64,000 nt of DNA, taken from NCBI RefSeq assembly GCF_011440395.1, contig NZ_JAAOIX010000012.1, forward strand, positions 121,279 to 185,278, given 5' to 3'. Origin of the DNA: Pseudomaricurvus alcaniphilus (GTDB taxonomy: Bacteria > Pseudomonadota > Gammaproteobacteria > Pseudomonadales > Cellvibrionaceae). Position 1 is the first letter of the stretch, and each line of letters opens with the position of its first letter. Under the pieces are notes generated by a model. The model made no database searches, was not told where the DNA came from, and was given only the letters and a program-made list of their open reading frames with translations. Shown here in pieces: positions 26,534-36,360 of this stretch. Position numbers and translations under genes: made by a program.

Positions 26534-27645
26534 AGATTTTAGTTTTAACAAACGGGTTGTCTAGGAACGCTGGAGGGCTTTTTTACTCGGTAAGAAACTT
26601 ATCAATTGAGATCAATAAAATCGAGGGTTTTGAAGTTGAGGTCGTTGGTTTGAAAGATGAGTATTTCGATGAAGATTATAGATCTTGGGATGGTGTTAAA
26701 GTAAGGGCGTTTAGAAGTATACGATTTTTTAAAAAATTTGATTTTTCCTTGAGCTTATTCTTTTATGTTCTTCGGTCAAGGGCTGATTTAATTCATTTGC
26801 ACGGTGTTTGGAACTTTGCTTCTCTGACGCTGTTGGTTCGATCCTTGATCAGGAAAACAATATATGTAGTGTCACCACGTGGAATGCTTGATGAATGGAT
26901 TTTTACGAAAAATCCATTGATTAAATCACTATATTGGCGCCTTTTTGAGCGTAAATTAGTCACTAATTCATGTTTTGTTCACGCTCTTAATAGAAGTGAG
27001 GCTAGTTCTGTAAAAAAGTTACTGCCATCGGTAAGCGTTGTTGTAAGTCCCAATGGAGTTGCTGGCTTAGCCAAGCTCGATAGAAACTTCGAATCAATAG
27101 AAAAGAAAATGATTTTTATTGGAAGAATTGATCGTAAGAAAGGAGTTCTAGAGTTAATTTACGCATGGTCAAAAATTTCTCAATACAATAACTGGTCTCT
27201 AGATATATATGGTTGGGGAAGTAGTAATTATATAGAGGAAGTTAAGGCCGCTATTAGTTCTTTGAAAGTCAATAATGTAAGGCTTTATGGTTCATTGTAC
27301 GGTGATGAGAAAGTAAATGTTTTAAATAATTCTGACGCGTTTATATTGCCGTCTTTCAGCGAGGGGCTTCCCATGGCCGTACTTGAAGCTTGGGCTTATG
27401 GGCTGCCAGTTTTAATGACAAGGGAATGTAATTTGGAAGATAGTTTTGATTGTGGGGTGGCATTTAAATTGAGCTTAGGGGATGGGCTACATCAAGATAT
27501 TTCGCGCTATTTGAATGCAAACCAGGAATTTCAAATGGAGATGTCAAAAAAGGCGTTAGCTTATGTAGAAAAGAGGTATTTGTGGTGTGAGATAGCCAAT
27601 CAATTTTCTCGCTATTACTTGGAAGCAAAAGCAGCAGACAAATAA
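26530..27645 (+). CDS. Glycosyltransferase family 4
   Basis: 371 residues. GT-B fold with N-terminal MKILVLTNGLSRNAGGLFYS, HLHGVW, and the C-terminal donor-site segment FIGRIDRKKGVLELIYAW and SFSEGLPMAVLEAWAYGLPV, which holds the EX7E motif. It would add a sugar to the lipid-linked repeat unit in the cytoplasm; donor unknown. ATG 26530 overlaps the polymerase stop by four bases and follows a GGAGGTGGAGG tract, so the genes are translationally coupled. Confidence 0.88.
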   Translation: MKILVLTNGLSRNAGGLFYSVRNLSIEINKIEGFEVEVVGLKDEYFDEDYRSWDGVKVRAFRSIRFFKKFDFSLSLFFYVLRSRADLIHLHGVWNFASLTLLVRSLIRKTIYVVSPRGMLDEWIFTKNPLIKSLYWRLFERKLVTNSCFVHALNRSEASSVKKLLPSVSVVVSPNGVAGLAKLDRNFESIEKKMIFIGRIDRKKGVLELIYAWSKISQYNNWSLDIYGWGSSNYIEEVKAAISSLKVNNVRLYGSLYGDEKVNVLNNSDAFILPSFSEGLPMAVLEAWAYGLPVLMTRECNLEDSFDCGVAFKLSLGDGLHQDISRYLNANQEFQMEMSKKALAYVEKRYLWCEIANQFSRYYLEAKAADK

Positions 27646-28692
27646 ATAATATGGAATCTGGATGTAAAAAAGTCTTGCTTTTATAAGAGTGGCGAGAGGA
27701 ACTATTGTGGATTTTTGTATAAAATATACTGCGTCTGATTAAATCCTGACTGAGTAATAAAGGGGCTTTATAAAAGGTAAAGCCAGAATTTATCTGCGCA
27801 TTTTTATCTTTTTATTATACACATTTTGTAACTCATTTGGTTCACGATCTAATAGAGTTTTATCAGTACCCTCAAGAGCACTGAGATTCAATGGCAGTTT
27901 TTATTGTCGATAGTTTATACGGCTTCGGTATTTGGGGTAATGGCTTCGTGACAATATTGGCTTATGACTTAAATTGTTTGGCCGAACTGATTGGAATGGG
28001 TAAGTACGCTGGGAAGTTGCCTCGATGGCACGATAAGATGTATAGCGTATTGCATATCTTTGAAGCATTGATTGATCCCAAAAAATGGCAAGCGAGTAAA
28101 TCTTACTGAGCCTGTCATTATACTAAAATGCGTTTTTTGATGCTGTGGTTCAGCATTAGACCATCTTATTGCTTGTGCGGTCTAGCATGTGAATCCCGCT
28201 GTTACTTGTAGCGAGATTTAACTCGTCTAGTGTTGTGCTATTGATTAGCAAGTTTCACTGGAGTGCAGTAGCTATTATCTTTATGGGGGGCTGCTCGCTC
28301 TGTAGTCAACTTATACAATTTTCAGAGAAGCTAACTGGTACGAAGTCGGCATTTCGAACTTGCAGATTAGCGATTGATAGTATGTTTGGTCTAGGAGTTA
28401 TTTAGTTTCATGAGGTTGCGGCTTCCGCCAAGAAAATCTAAATGAAGAATTAAAGTATTTGTTATATTTGAAAAGTAAACAAAAGTTTGTTTTCAACAGT
28501 TAAAGCCCTTGATCGCTCACAGAGCCTAACGGTAGTAATTTGAAACGAAATTTAATAAATAGTTTCTGGTGTATATTGCCAGCTATTTCAATTTTTGCAG
28601 CAGCAGATGGCTAGATTAGTGATCAAGCGGTATGTTTATAGGCGTCTCCGGAAGTTAACTCAATATATTGTTTGCTGCGAGGCTTGATAGTT
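27646..28692. other. 1-kb AT-rich gap splitting the cassette
   Basis: Between the GT4 gene and the acyltransferase gene. It contains a degenerate palindrome ACTCATTTGGTT (27831-27842, two changes from ACCCATTTGGGT) and one doubtful small frame at 27891-28109. The remainder (28110-28692) shows no gene, repeat or hairpin. The gap may be the remains of deleted genes. Confidence 0.5.
27891..28109 (+). CDS. Doubtful 72-residue protein or gene remnant
   Basis: An open frame beginning MAVFIVDSLYGFGIWGNGF with a hydrophobic N-terminal third and a polar tail ending KWQASKSY. No family is recognised and no clear ribosome binding site is visible. It begins about 50 bases after a degenerate copy of the regulon palindrome. 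It may be a real small membrane protein or the remnant of a lost cassette gene. Confidence 0.3.
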   Translation: MAVFIVDSLYGFGIWGNGFVTILAYDLNCLAELIGMGKYAGKLPRWHDKMYSVLHIFEALIDPKKWQASKSY

Positions 28693-29256
28693 GTGGTCAA
28701 GAAAAAATCTAGCTTACACTCACCTGTATTTAGTCTTCGCAATAAGGCGGTTAGGGTTATTTGGGGGCTAATATATAGTACATTTTTTAGATGGAGCCCT
28801 CCGCCGCTATTTGGGTTTCGCCGCACTTTACTTCGATGTTTTGGCGCTAGGGTAGGCGCCAATGTTCTCGTTTATCCAACAGCTAGTGTCTGGTTACCTT
28901 CCAATCTTGCGGTGGGGAACGGAGCGACGTTGGGGCCAAGTGTGAAGATTTACAATCAGGGGGTTATAAAAATTGGTTCCAATGCCATTATCAGTCAAGG
29001 AGTCCACATGTGTGCAAGCACACATGATTACAACGACCCGCTTCACCCGCTGATTTTGGCACCAATTACCATTGGCGCTAATGCTTGGATCTGTGCTGAT
29101 GCATTTATATGCCCCGGTAGTGCTGTAGGCGAAGGGGCGGTTGTTGGTGCCCGGGCTGTGTTAACAAAAGACGCGGCCGCTTGGGGGGTTTATGCAGGCA
29201 ACCCCGCGGTAATGATTAAACATAGAAAGGTATTTTCTGATGACAGCAATGTTTGA
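28693..29256 (+). CDS. WcaF-type hexapeptide-repeat acyltransferase
   Basis: About 187 residues. The left-handed beta-helix acyltransferase fold is indicated by hexapeptide turns (VGANVLVYPTASVWLPSNLAVGN is one stretch, split here by eye into imperfect hexads) and the catalytic region CASTHDYNDPLHP, with VYAGNPAVMIKHRK at the end. It probably O-acetylates a sugar of the repeat unit. No ATG is available; GTG 28693 lies 9-10 bases after GCGAGG, and TTG 28672 or 28684 are alternatives. Its end overlaps the next gene by 17 bases. Confidence 0.85.
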   Translation: MVKKKSSLHSPVFSLRNKAVRVIWGLIYSTFFRWSPPPLFGFRRTLLRCFGARVGANVLVYPTASVWLPSNLAVGNGATLGPSVKIYNQGVIKIGSNAIISQGVHMCASTHDYNDPLHPLILAPITIGANAWICADAFICPGSAVGEGAVVGARAVLTKDAAAWGVYAGNPAVMIKHRKVFSDDSNV

Positions 29257-30802
29257 TATTGGCATTGTTGGTGCGGGGATCGCAGCTAATGCACTTCTAG
29301 AGGAAATTGTCCGTGTACCTGGTATTAGAATCGCAGTATTTTATGGCGGCAGCGAAACTGAGAGAGTTGATAGCAAGGATACAGTCACAGAGAATCATCA
29401 CCCTTTAAGGGAGTGTAGCAATGCAGTCTTTGGAGGGACTTCAAAAACATGGGGCGGGCGTTGTGTTGACTACGACGACATAGATTTTATAGATAGAAGC
29501 TATATAAATGCAAAGTGGCCCATAACCAAGAGCGATTTAAAGCCCTTCTATTCTAAAGCATGTGAGTTTTTAGAGATTGGCAATCCTGAATTTAGTGCTG
29601 TTCGAGAAAGCGCCTGTACAGTCCAAGAGCATGGTTTTACTACTACTAAACTTGAAAGATGGAGCTTGCCTCTTCGTATACAGTCGCGCATGAAAGCTAT
29701 AGGTAAGTGGGAAAATGTGACTCTAATTGGAGGGTTTCATGTAGCCAGAATTGAGTCGGTTTCGGATGGGTATAGATTAATATCATCAAAAGAATCACAG
29801 TCAGCGATAGTATGTAAGATATGTGTAGTTGCTGCTGGTGGGTTAGGCTCTACAAAGCTAGCAATTAATTCAATGAGAAATGAGGCGTTCCCTCTCCTTG
29901 GTAAATGCTATCAGGGACATCTGTCAGGAAAAATTGCTAATATTATCTTTAATCAGCCTGCCTCGGTAGATTATGGGTTTCGTAAGGATGGTGAGGTTTA
30001 TACGAGGTGGCGGTTCCAGCCCACTGCGAAGCATGTATTAGATAATAAATTATTAAATTGCGCGCTTTGGGTCGATAACCTGCCTTTATATGACCACAAG
30101 CATGGCAACGCAATTTTATCATTTGTGTACCTTTTGTTTTCCGTGCCTATCCTCTCAAGATTTTTAGCGCCACCATCTATTCGCAAAGCTTTGCTTGGTG
30201 CGCAGAAGTGTTTATATAAGGCGCATATTCGTAATGTTTTTACGGGTTTTCCATCCGTTATATTTTTTGCAGTACCATTTTTTTTTAAGCGATATGTTTT
30301 TAGAAGGAAAATACCGGGGTTCTTCTTATTTTCACCCGGTGGGAAATATGCACTTCATTTCCACTCTGAGCAAGAGCCTCGATTAGATAATGAGATTATA
30401 AAAAATGAAAAAGATTATTTTGAAATAAAGTATAGCTTTTCAGATACGGATTGCGAGTCGGTACTTAGAACTCACAAGTTGCTTGAGAAATACTTGGTTG
30501 AATTAGGAATAGGTCGATTAGAATATTTTTCTGACGATGAGAAAGAGCTTAAAAATTTGATGAAAAAAAAATGCCAAGATGGTATTCATCAGATTGGTAC
30601 CACTCGTATGGCTGAGAGTAAAAAAGATGGCTTTGTTGACAGCGATCTTCAGGTGTTTGGCTACGATGGTTTATATGTGCTGAGCTCAGCGGTTTTCCCT
30701 ACATCCAGCCAAGCCAATCCCACTTTTCTTTTAGTAGTATTGGCAAAAAGATTGGGTGCATTGCTAAGTGCAAAAGTTATGAGTGGTGAAAATGTATATT
30801 GA
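29240..30802 (+). CDS. GMC-type FAD-dependent oxidoreductase
   Basis: 520 residues. The N-terminal dinucleotide motif is GIVGAGIAANALLEE. An FGGTSKTWGGRC segment near residue 65 is typical of GMC enzymes. The C-terminal GMC domain has DGIHQIGTTRMAES and later SSAVFPTSSQANPTFLLVVLA, where the His and Asn of the active site are expected. Substrate unknown; in this setting a sugar or alcohol linked to repeat-unit synthesis. It overlaps the acyltransferase gene upstream and the aldo/keto reductase gene downstream, so the three are coupled. Confidence 0.85.
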   Translation: MTAMFDIGIVGAGIAANALLEEIVRVPGIRIAVFYGGSETERVDSKDTVTENHHPLRECSNAVFGGTSKTWGGRCVDYDDIDFIDRSYINAKWPITKSDLKPFYSKACEFLEIGNPEFSAVRESACTVQEHGFTTTKLERWSLPLRIQSRMKAIGKWENVTLIGGFHVARIESVSDGYRLISSKESQSAIVCKICVVAAGGLGSTKLAINSMRNEAFPLLGKCYQGHLSGKIANIIFNQPASVDYGFRKDGEVYTRWRFQPTAKHVLDNKLLNCALWVDNLPLYDHKHGNAILSFVYLLFSVPILSRFLAPPSIRKALLGAQKCLYKAHIRNVFTGFPSVIFFAVPFFFKRYVFRRKIPGFFLFSPGGKYALHFHSEQEPRLDNEIIKNEKDYFEIKYSFSDTDCESVLRTHKLLEKYLVELGIGRLEYFSDDEKELKNLMKKKCQDGIHQIGTTRMAESKKDGFVDSDLQVFGYDGLYVLSSAVFPTSSQANPTFLLVVLAKRLGALLSAKVMSGENVY

Positions 30803-31712
30803 TAAGGTTGGTCTTGGTTGCGCCTCGATGTTAGGGCGGTATGGAAGGTCGGATTCTACCAGAATTTTGGAGCATGCTTACGGGAAAGGTATTCGTCATT
30901 ATGATGTCGCGCGGTCGTATGGTTATGGCGAGGCCGAAGCATTGATCGGCAAGGTTTTGTTTAAGAAAGAAGGTGTTTTAATTTCAACAAAATTTGGGGT
31001 TTTACCTTCTCGAAGAGCTAAATATTTCTCCTTCGCTAAGCCTATCGTTAGGCCTTTTATTAAAAAAAATGTACCTGGATCGCTAGAGGTTAAATATCAA
31101 AATAGCAATATTATTGACAGGAATCTTTTGCTGAATAGTCTAGATAAATCTTTAAAAGAGCTTAGACTAGACTCTCTACATCGCCTGTATATCCATGAGC
31201 CTGCAGCTAATTGGGTTTTAAGCCATGACTTATTTGATGCTCTCGAATCCATAAAGCAATCGGGAAAAATTGAACAGTGGGGAGTGTCAGGATATTTAGA
31301 TTCTGTTAATGAAATAGCAAAAAATGAAACCAACGGACGAGTTGGTTTATACCAAACTAATCTCAATGTTTTATCCTATTCCCAGTTTAGAGAATTTATG
31401 GTTAATCCTATAGAGTCTGTGTTTTCGCCATTTCATCGTGGTTATGTGATTCAGGTTCTAGAAGCGTTTCGAAAAAATAAAAATTTTGTTAGGAGATTTG
31501 ATGCAAAAAATAATGTAGGGTTTTTGTCTAGGTCTTCAGCTTTTTGGGCAATTTCTTTGCTGGTCGCTGTAACGAGATATAGAATTATTCTGGCTACCGA
31601 TAAAATTATATCTCTTGATGAGAATTTAACTGCGGTTGATTACGGTCTTAGTATTGAGGCTGACGATGCTCTTTATGCAATTGAGCTAATGTGGGAGCAT
31701 TCTCATGCTTAG
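30792..31712 (+). CDS. Aldo/keto reductase family protein
   Basis: About 306 residues with the AKR barrel pattern: GLGCASMLGRYG, HYDVARSYGYGEAEALIG holding the catalytic Asp-Tyr region, STKFGVLP, LYIHEP and GKIEQWGVSGY. NADPH-linked carbonyl reduction is the family reaction. It overlaps the GMC gene by 11 bases and the next glycosyltransferase by 8. ATG 30792 is chosen over GTG 30783/30786. An oxidase plus reductase pair could epimerise a hydroxyl via a keto intermediate, which is speculative. Confidence 0.82.
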   Translation: MYIDKVGLGCASMLGRYGRSDSTRILEHAYGKGIRHYDVARSYGYGEAEALIGKVLFKKEGVLISTKFGVLPSRRAKYFSFAKPIVRPFIKKNVPGSLEVKYQNSNIIDRNLLLNSLDKSLKELRLDSLHRLYIHEPAANWVLSHDLFDALESIKQSGKIEQWGVSGYLDSVNEIAKNETNGRVGLYQTNLNVLSYSQFREFMVNPIESVFSPFHRGYVIQVLEAFRKNKNFVRRFDAKNNVGFLSRSSAFWAISLLVAVTRYRIILATDKIISLDENLTAVDYGLSIEADDALYAIELMWEHSHA

Positions 31713-32616
31713 TGTGGTTGTTTTAACCTATAACGAAGAGATCCATATTGAACGATGTGTTCGCAGTCTAAAACCCATCGCTAAGAACATTTTTATTGTG
31801 GACTCTTTTTCCTCGGACAAAACGGTTGATATATGTGAATCACTCGGGGCTAAAGTATTTCAGAGAGCATGGAAAAATTATGCTGATCAATTTCAGTGGG
31901 GGCTGGATAATTGTCCAATAGACACTGAATGGGTCATGAGAATGGATGCGGATGAATATATTGAGCAAGATTTGATAGATGAATTGCCGCGGAAGCTTGC
32001 CGAAGTGTCAAATGGGGTTGCAGGATTCTATATTCGTCGAAAATATTTTTTTCTCGGGCGCTGGATAAAACGCGGTGCTGTATACCCTCTAAATTTAATG
32101 CGAATTTGGCGGACAGGTCAGGGCCGAATTGAAAATCGTTGGATGGATGAGCATATAGTCTTAAGTGGTACAGGTATAACCGCGCAGCTTAATGGCCATA
32201 TAGTCGACGATAATTTAAACAATACTCGCTGGTGGACAGATAAGCATAATAAGTACGCAGACAGAGAAATGATAGATATCCTGGATCGAAAATATCTGCT
32301 TTTTTCTTCTGACGACGCTTTAAAGTCTAATCAGGAGAGTTCGCAGGCGAAGATAAAACGCGTGGTCAAGGAAGGAGTGTACAACCGACTTCCAGTATTC
32401 ATAAGGCCCTTACTCTATTTTCTATATCGTTATTTTGTTCGTCTGGGATTTCTGGATGGGGTGCGAGGTTTTGCGTTCCATTTTTTTCAGGGGTATTGGT
32501 ACAGATCTTTGGTAGACTTAAGAGTATTTGAAGCAGAAAAGATCCTGTCTGGCGCTTCGGATAATAATGAACGTATTGCTCGATTAGAGGTGCTAACCGG
32601 ACTATCGCTTCGATAA
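31705..32616 (+). CDS. Glycosyltransferase family 2 (WaaE/KdtX-like)
   Basis: 303 residues. GT-A fold with MLSVVVLTYNEEIHIERCVRS cut here as MLSVVVLTYNEE, then VDSFSSDKTVDIC and the metal-binding motif RMDADEYI. RWMDEHIV and a C-terminal amphipathic or membrane-linked region around FIRPLLYFLYRYF follow, as in WaaE-like enzymes. It would add a sugar to the repeat unit. It overlaps the aldo/keto reductase gene by eight bases. It is the last AT-rich gene; sequence downstream returns to GC-rich. Confidence 0.87.
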   Translation: MLSVVVLTYNEEIHIERCVRSLKPIAKNIFIVDSFSSDKTVDICESLGAKVFQRAWKNYADQFQWGLDNCPIDTEWVMRMDADEYIEQDLIDELPRKLAEVSNGVAGFYIRRKYFFLGRWIKRGAVYPLNLMRIWRTGQGRIENRWMDEHIVLSGTGITAQLNGHIVDDNLNNTRWWTDKHNKYADREMIDILDRKYLLFSSDDALKSNQESSQAKIKRVVKEGVYNRLPVFIRPLLYFLYRYFVRLGFLDGVRGFAFHFFQGYWYRSLVDLRVFEAEKILSGASDNNERIARLEVLTGLSLR

Positions 32617-32767
32617 CCCGCTTCATTTGTTTTGATACTATTTGTAGCCTGTTTGGTACACGAAATCATTGAACTATATAGGTAATCTCGACAGCGTGGC
32701 CTTTTTATTGCCGAATTTGATGTAATGAGTCCACATAAAGGATTCAGTAATTCAGGACGACGCTCCC

Positions 32768-34063
32768 GTGAAGATACTACTCTATGGTTTGAACTACTCT
32801 CCCGAACTTACCGGTGTCGGCAAATACACTGGCGAGCTGGGCAGTTGGCTGGCCAGCCAGGGCCATGAGGTTCACGCCGTTGTTGCGCCGCCTTACTACC
32901 CGGAATGGAAAGTCAATAAGTCCTACCGGGTCTGGTGGTATCAGAAGGAAGATATCGATGGCGTTGCCGTTCATCGCTGCCCGATCTATGTGCCCAGCAA
33001 GCCCCACACCCTGACTCGCCTCCTGCATTTGATCAGTTTTGCCTTTACCAGCCTCTTTGTCTTGCTAAGAAAGTGGTTCTGGAAACCTGATGTCATTATC
33101 GTTATGGAGCCCACCTCGTTTTGTAAGCCAGGCGCATTGATGTTGGGCAAGCTCACTGGCGCCAAAACGGTACTTCATATCCAGGATTTTGAAGTCGACG
33201 CCATGTTGGGGCTCTGCATGATGAATCTGGGCAGGGTAGAGGGCTTGGTGCGGGGCATTGATAATTGGCTGATTCGGAAATTTGACGTGGTCTCCAGTAT
33301 CTCTCTCAGCATGCTGGAAAATGCCCGCCAAAAGGGGGCCGCAGAAGACGCGCTCTATTTATTACCCAACTGGTCGGATACGGATTTTATCAACGCCACT
33401 ACCAGTGGTGACGCTCTGCGGGCGGAGTGGGGTTTTGCTGCCAATGACCAGGTGGTGCTTTACAGCGGCAACTTGGGCCAAAAGCAAGGGCTAGAGATTG
33501 TGTTGGAGGCCGCCGGCGCATTGCGCAACCGACCGGAGATCAAGTTTGTCCTGGTCGGTGCCGGTGGTAACCTGGAACGGTTGCAAGCCCAGGCCCAAAG
33601 CCTGAATCTTGACAACGTGTTCTTCGAACCGCTGCAGCCCTGGAGTCGCGTACCCCAATTGCTGGCTATGGCCGATATTCACCTGGTGGTGCAGCGCAAG
33701 GGTGCCGCGGATGTGGTGTTGCCCTCCAAGCTGACTAATATTCTCGCCGCCGGTGGCCACGCGCTGGTGACCGCCGAGGCGGAGACAGAGCTCGGGCGCC
33801 TGGCAAAAATGCACCCGCGCATTTACACCCTGGTGGAGCCCGAGAATCCGCCCGCTTTTATCTCTGCCTTGAGCGATATGATCTATGCCAGTATCGAGCG
33901 CCGGCAAGTCAGTAGCCCTGGCGCCAGAGCCGTAAACTCCGTTGCCCGGCGCTATGCAGAAGAGTATCTCAACCAGGACAATATTCTGGCCGCATTTGAG
34001 CAGGAATTGCTGCGCCTGGTCTCAGCGGAAGCCGATGTGGCAGAGGCAAATATCCAGGTCTAG
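32768..34063 (+). CDS. WcaI-type glycosyltransferase family 4
   Basis: 431 residues similar in layout to WcaI of colanic acid synthesis: LLYGLNYSPELTGVGKYTGE at the start, VVAPPYYPEW, HIQDFEVDAMLGL, SGNLGQKQGLEIVLEA and VLPSKLTNILAAGGHALVTA. It probably transfers fucose or a related sugar in repeat-unit assembly, by analogy. The only start in range is GTG 32768. Composition is GC-rich, unlike the preceding nine kilobases, so the cassette boundary lies in the 150 bases upstream. Confidence 0.87.
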   Translation: MKILLYGLNYSPELTGVGKYTGELGSWLASQGHEVHAVVAPPYYPEWKVNKSYRVWWYQKEDIDGVAVHRCPIYVPSKPHTLTRLLHLISFAFTSLFVLLRKWFWKPDVIIVMEPTSFCKPGALMLGKLTGAKTVLHIQDFEVDAMLGLCMMNLGRVEGLVRGIDNWLIRKFDVVSSISLSMLENARQKGAAEDALYLLPNWSDTDFINATTSGDALRAEWGFAANDQVVLYSGNLGQKQGLEIVLEAAGALRNRPEIKFVLVGAGGNLERLQAQAQSLNLDNVFFEPLQPWSRVPQLLAMADIHLVVQRKGAADVVLPSKLTNILAAGGHALVTAEAETELGRLAKMHPRIYTLVEPENPPAFISALSDMIYASIERRQVSSPGARAVNSVARRYAEEYLNQDNILAAFEQELLRLVSAEADVAEANIQV

Positions 34064-34183
34064 CGTAGGCCAAATGGTTCATGTATCTACAGATGTAAAT
34101 TCATACACTCATAGCCAAGATTTCATTACAACGATTCGAATTCTCCGCTATTGGAGAGCGGGGATCCTGGAGAGTGAGTGAGC

Positions 34184-35311
34184 ATGCAACCGAATAAAAA
34201 AGTGGCGTTAATCACCGGAGTAACCGGGCAGGATGGTTCTTACCTGGCTGAATTCCTGCTGGAGAAGGGCTACGAAGTGCACGGCATCAAGCGCCGCTCT
34301 TCCATGTTCAACACCGAGCGGGTTGATCATATCTACCAGGATCGCCACGACGGCAATGTCAACTTTCACCTGCACTACGGTGACCTGACGGACTCCTCCA
34401 ACCTGACCCGCATTCTCAGCGAAGTACAGCCCGACGAGGTGTATAACCTCGGTGCCCAGTCCCACGTGGCCGTGTCGTTTGAAGCGCCGGAATACACAGC
34501 CGATACCGATGCGCTAGGCACCTTGCGCCTGCTGGAGGCCATCCGCTTTTTAAAGCTGGAGAAGAAGACCAAATTCTACCAGGCCTCCACCTCGGAATTG
34601 TATGGCCTGGTGCAGGAAATACCGCAGAAAGAGACCACCCCGTTTCACCCCCGTTCACCTTACGCAGTGGCAAAAATGTACGCCTACTGGATTACGGTTA
34701 ACTACCGCGAGTCTTACGGTATGTATGCCTGCAACGGCATACTGTTTAACCATGAATCGCCGCGCCGTGGTGAAACCTTTGTTACGCGCAAGATTACCCG
34801 GGCCCTGGCCAATATTTCCCAGGGGCTGGAAAAGTGCCTGTATCTCGGCAATATGGATTCGCTGCGCGACTGGGGCCATGCCAAAGACTATGTGCGCATG
34901 CAGTGGATGATGCTGCAACAGGAGCAGCCGGAAGATTTTGTGATTGCCACCGGCAAGCAGATTTCCGTGCGCCAGTTTGTCACCATGGCGGCGCAGGAGC
35001 TGGGGGTTACCCTCAAGTTCAGCGGCACCGGGGTTGATGAGCAGGCAGTCGTCACCCGGGTTAGCGGTGACAAGTGCCCGGGTATCGCGCCCGGTGATGT
35101 GATCGTCAAGGTTGACCCGGAATATTTCCGCCCCGCCGAGGTGGAGACCCTGTTGGGCGACCCCACCAAAGCCAAGCAGAAGCTGGGCTGGGAGCCGGAG
35201 ATCACGGTCGAGGAAATGTGTGCCGAGATGGTGCAGTCAGATCTACAAGTTGCCCGCCAGCACTCGCTGTTGCGCGCCAACGGGTTTCATGTGAACGTGG
35301 CGGTGGAGTGA
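34184..35311 (+). CDS. gmd: GDP-mannose 4,6-dehydratase
   Basis: Converts GDP-mannose to GDP-4-keto-6-deoxymannose, first step to GDP-fucose. 375 residues, an extended SDR: NAD(P) motif [20 protein letters not shown], active-site segment STSELYG, catalytic [10 protein letters not shown], and the Gmd signature [22 protein letters not shown] upstream supports ATG 34184; GTG 34178 is an in-frame alternative. Thirty-five bases separate it from fcl. A weak half-like palindrome (GGCCAAATGGTT at 34068) lies about 110 bases upstream. Confidence 0.96.
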   Translation: MQPNKKVALITGVTGQDGSYLAEFLLEKGYEVHGIKRRSSMFNTERVDHIYQDRHDGNVNFHLHYGDLTDSSNLTRILSEVQPDEVYNLGAQSHVAVSFEAPEYTADTDALGTLRLLEAIRFLKLEKKTKFYQASTSELYGLVQEIPQKETTPFHPRSPYAVAKMYAYWITVNYRESYGMYACNGILFNHESPRRGETFVTRKITRALANISQGLEKCLYLGNMDSLRDWGHAKDYVRMQWMMLQQEQPEDFVIATGKQISVRQFVTMAAQELGVTLKFSGTGVDEQAVVTRVSGDKCPGIAPGDVIVKVDPEYFRPAEVETLLGDPTKAKQKLGWEPEITVEEMCAEMVQSDLQVARQHSLLRANGFHVNVAVE

Positions 35312-35346
35312 TCTTTTTCCGCTTGATGGATGCAGACTGACTGACT

Positions 35347-36312
35347 ATGGCTAAGAAACGAATTTTTGTCGCCGGCAACAATGGCATGGTGGGTTCGGCA
35401 CTGGTGCGCCAGTTGCAGATCCAAAGCGGGGTGGAACTGGTGCTGCGCGAGCGCAGTGAGCTCAACCTGTTGAACCAGGCCGCAGTGGCCGACTTCTTTA
35501 ATAGCGAGCAGATTGACCAGGTGTACCTGGCCGCGGCCAAGGTGGGTGGCATTCACGCCAACAACACCTACCCGGCGGACTTTATCTACCAGAACCTGGT
35601 GCTGGAGTGCAATATCATTCACGCCGCCCACAGCGCCGGTGTCAATGACCTGTTGTTCCTAGGCTCATCCTGCATCTACCCGAAACTGGCTGAGCAACCC
35701 ATGCGCGAGACGGCCCTGCTCACCGGCCAGTTGGAGCCCACCAACGAACCCTACGCCATCGCCAAGATTGCCGGCATCAAGATGTGCGAGTCTTACAACC
35801 GTCAATACGGTCGCAATTACCGCAGTGTTATGCCCACCAATCTCTACGGTGAGAACGACAATTTTCATCCCGAGAACTCCCACGTTATCCCGGCCTTGAT
35901 GCGGCGCTTCCACGAGGCCAAACTGGCGGACGCACCGGAGGTGGTGGTGTGGGGCAGCGGCACACCCAAGCGCGAGTTTTTGCACGTGGACGATATGGCC
36001 GCCGCCAGCATCTATGTGATGAATCTCGACCGCGCCACTTACGAGGCCAACACCCAGCCCATGCTCTCCCACATCAACGTGGGCACCGGCGAAGACTGCA
36101 CCATCCGCGAAATGGCCGAAACCATGGCGCGGGTGGTGGGTTACGAGGGCAAGCTGGTGTTTGACAGCAGCAAGCCCGACGGCGCGCCGCGCAAACTGAT
36201 GAGTGTCGACCGCCTGGCGGACCTGGGCTGGCGCTACCGCATCGGCCTGGAGGATGGCCTGCGCGTCACCTACCGCTGGTTCCTGCGTCACCAGGATGAT
36301 TTTCGGGGCTGA
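35347..36312 (+). CDS. fcl: GDP-L-fucose synthase
   Basis: Epimerises and reduces GDP-4-keto-6-deoxymannose to GDP-L-fucose. 321 residues with [19 protein letters not shown], the LGSSCIYPK segment, catalytic [20 protein letters not shown], and [20 protein letters not shown]. It completes the ManC-Gmd-Fcl pathway. A 6-bp hairpin (GGGGCT / AGCCCC at 36305-36322) overlaps its stop but has no T tract. It faces a convergent gene pair. Confidence 0.95.
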   Translation: MAKKRIFVAGNNGMVGSALVRQLQIQSGVELVLRERSELNLLNQAAVADFFNSEQIDQVYLAAAKVGGIHANNTYPADFIYQNLVLECNIIHAAHSAGVNDLLFLGSSCIYPKLAEQPMRETALLTGQLEPTNEPYAIAKIAGIKMCESYNRQYGRNYRSVMPTNLYGENDNFHPENSHVIPALMRRFHEAKLADAPEVVVWGSGTPKREFLHVDDMAAASIYVMNLDRATYEANTQPMLSHINVGTGEDCTIREMAETMARVVGYEGKLVFDSSKPDGAPRKLMSVDRLADLGWRYRIGLEDGLRVTYRWFLRHQDDFRG

Positions 36313-36360
36313 GTTAAGCCCCTTCCAGCCAGCCTGGTTATCGCTGCTCGTTATTAACCG

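Noticed and set aside
34068..34079. Regulon palindrome upstream of gmd (GGCCAAATGGTT)
   Set aside because: Three of twelve positions differ, including outer arm bases, so it is too weak to call as an operator.
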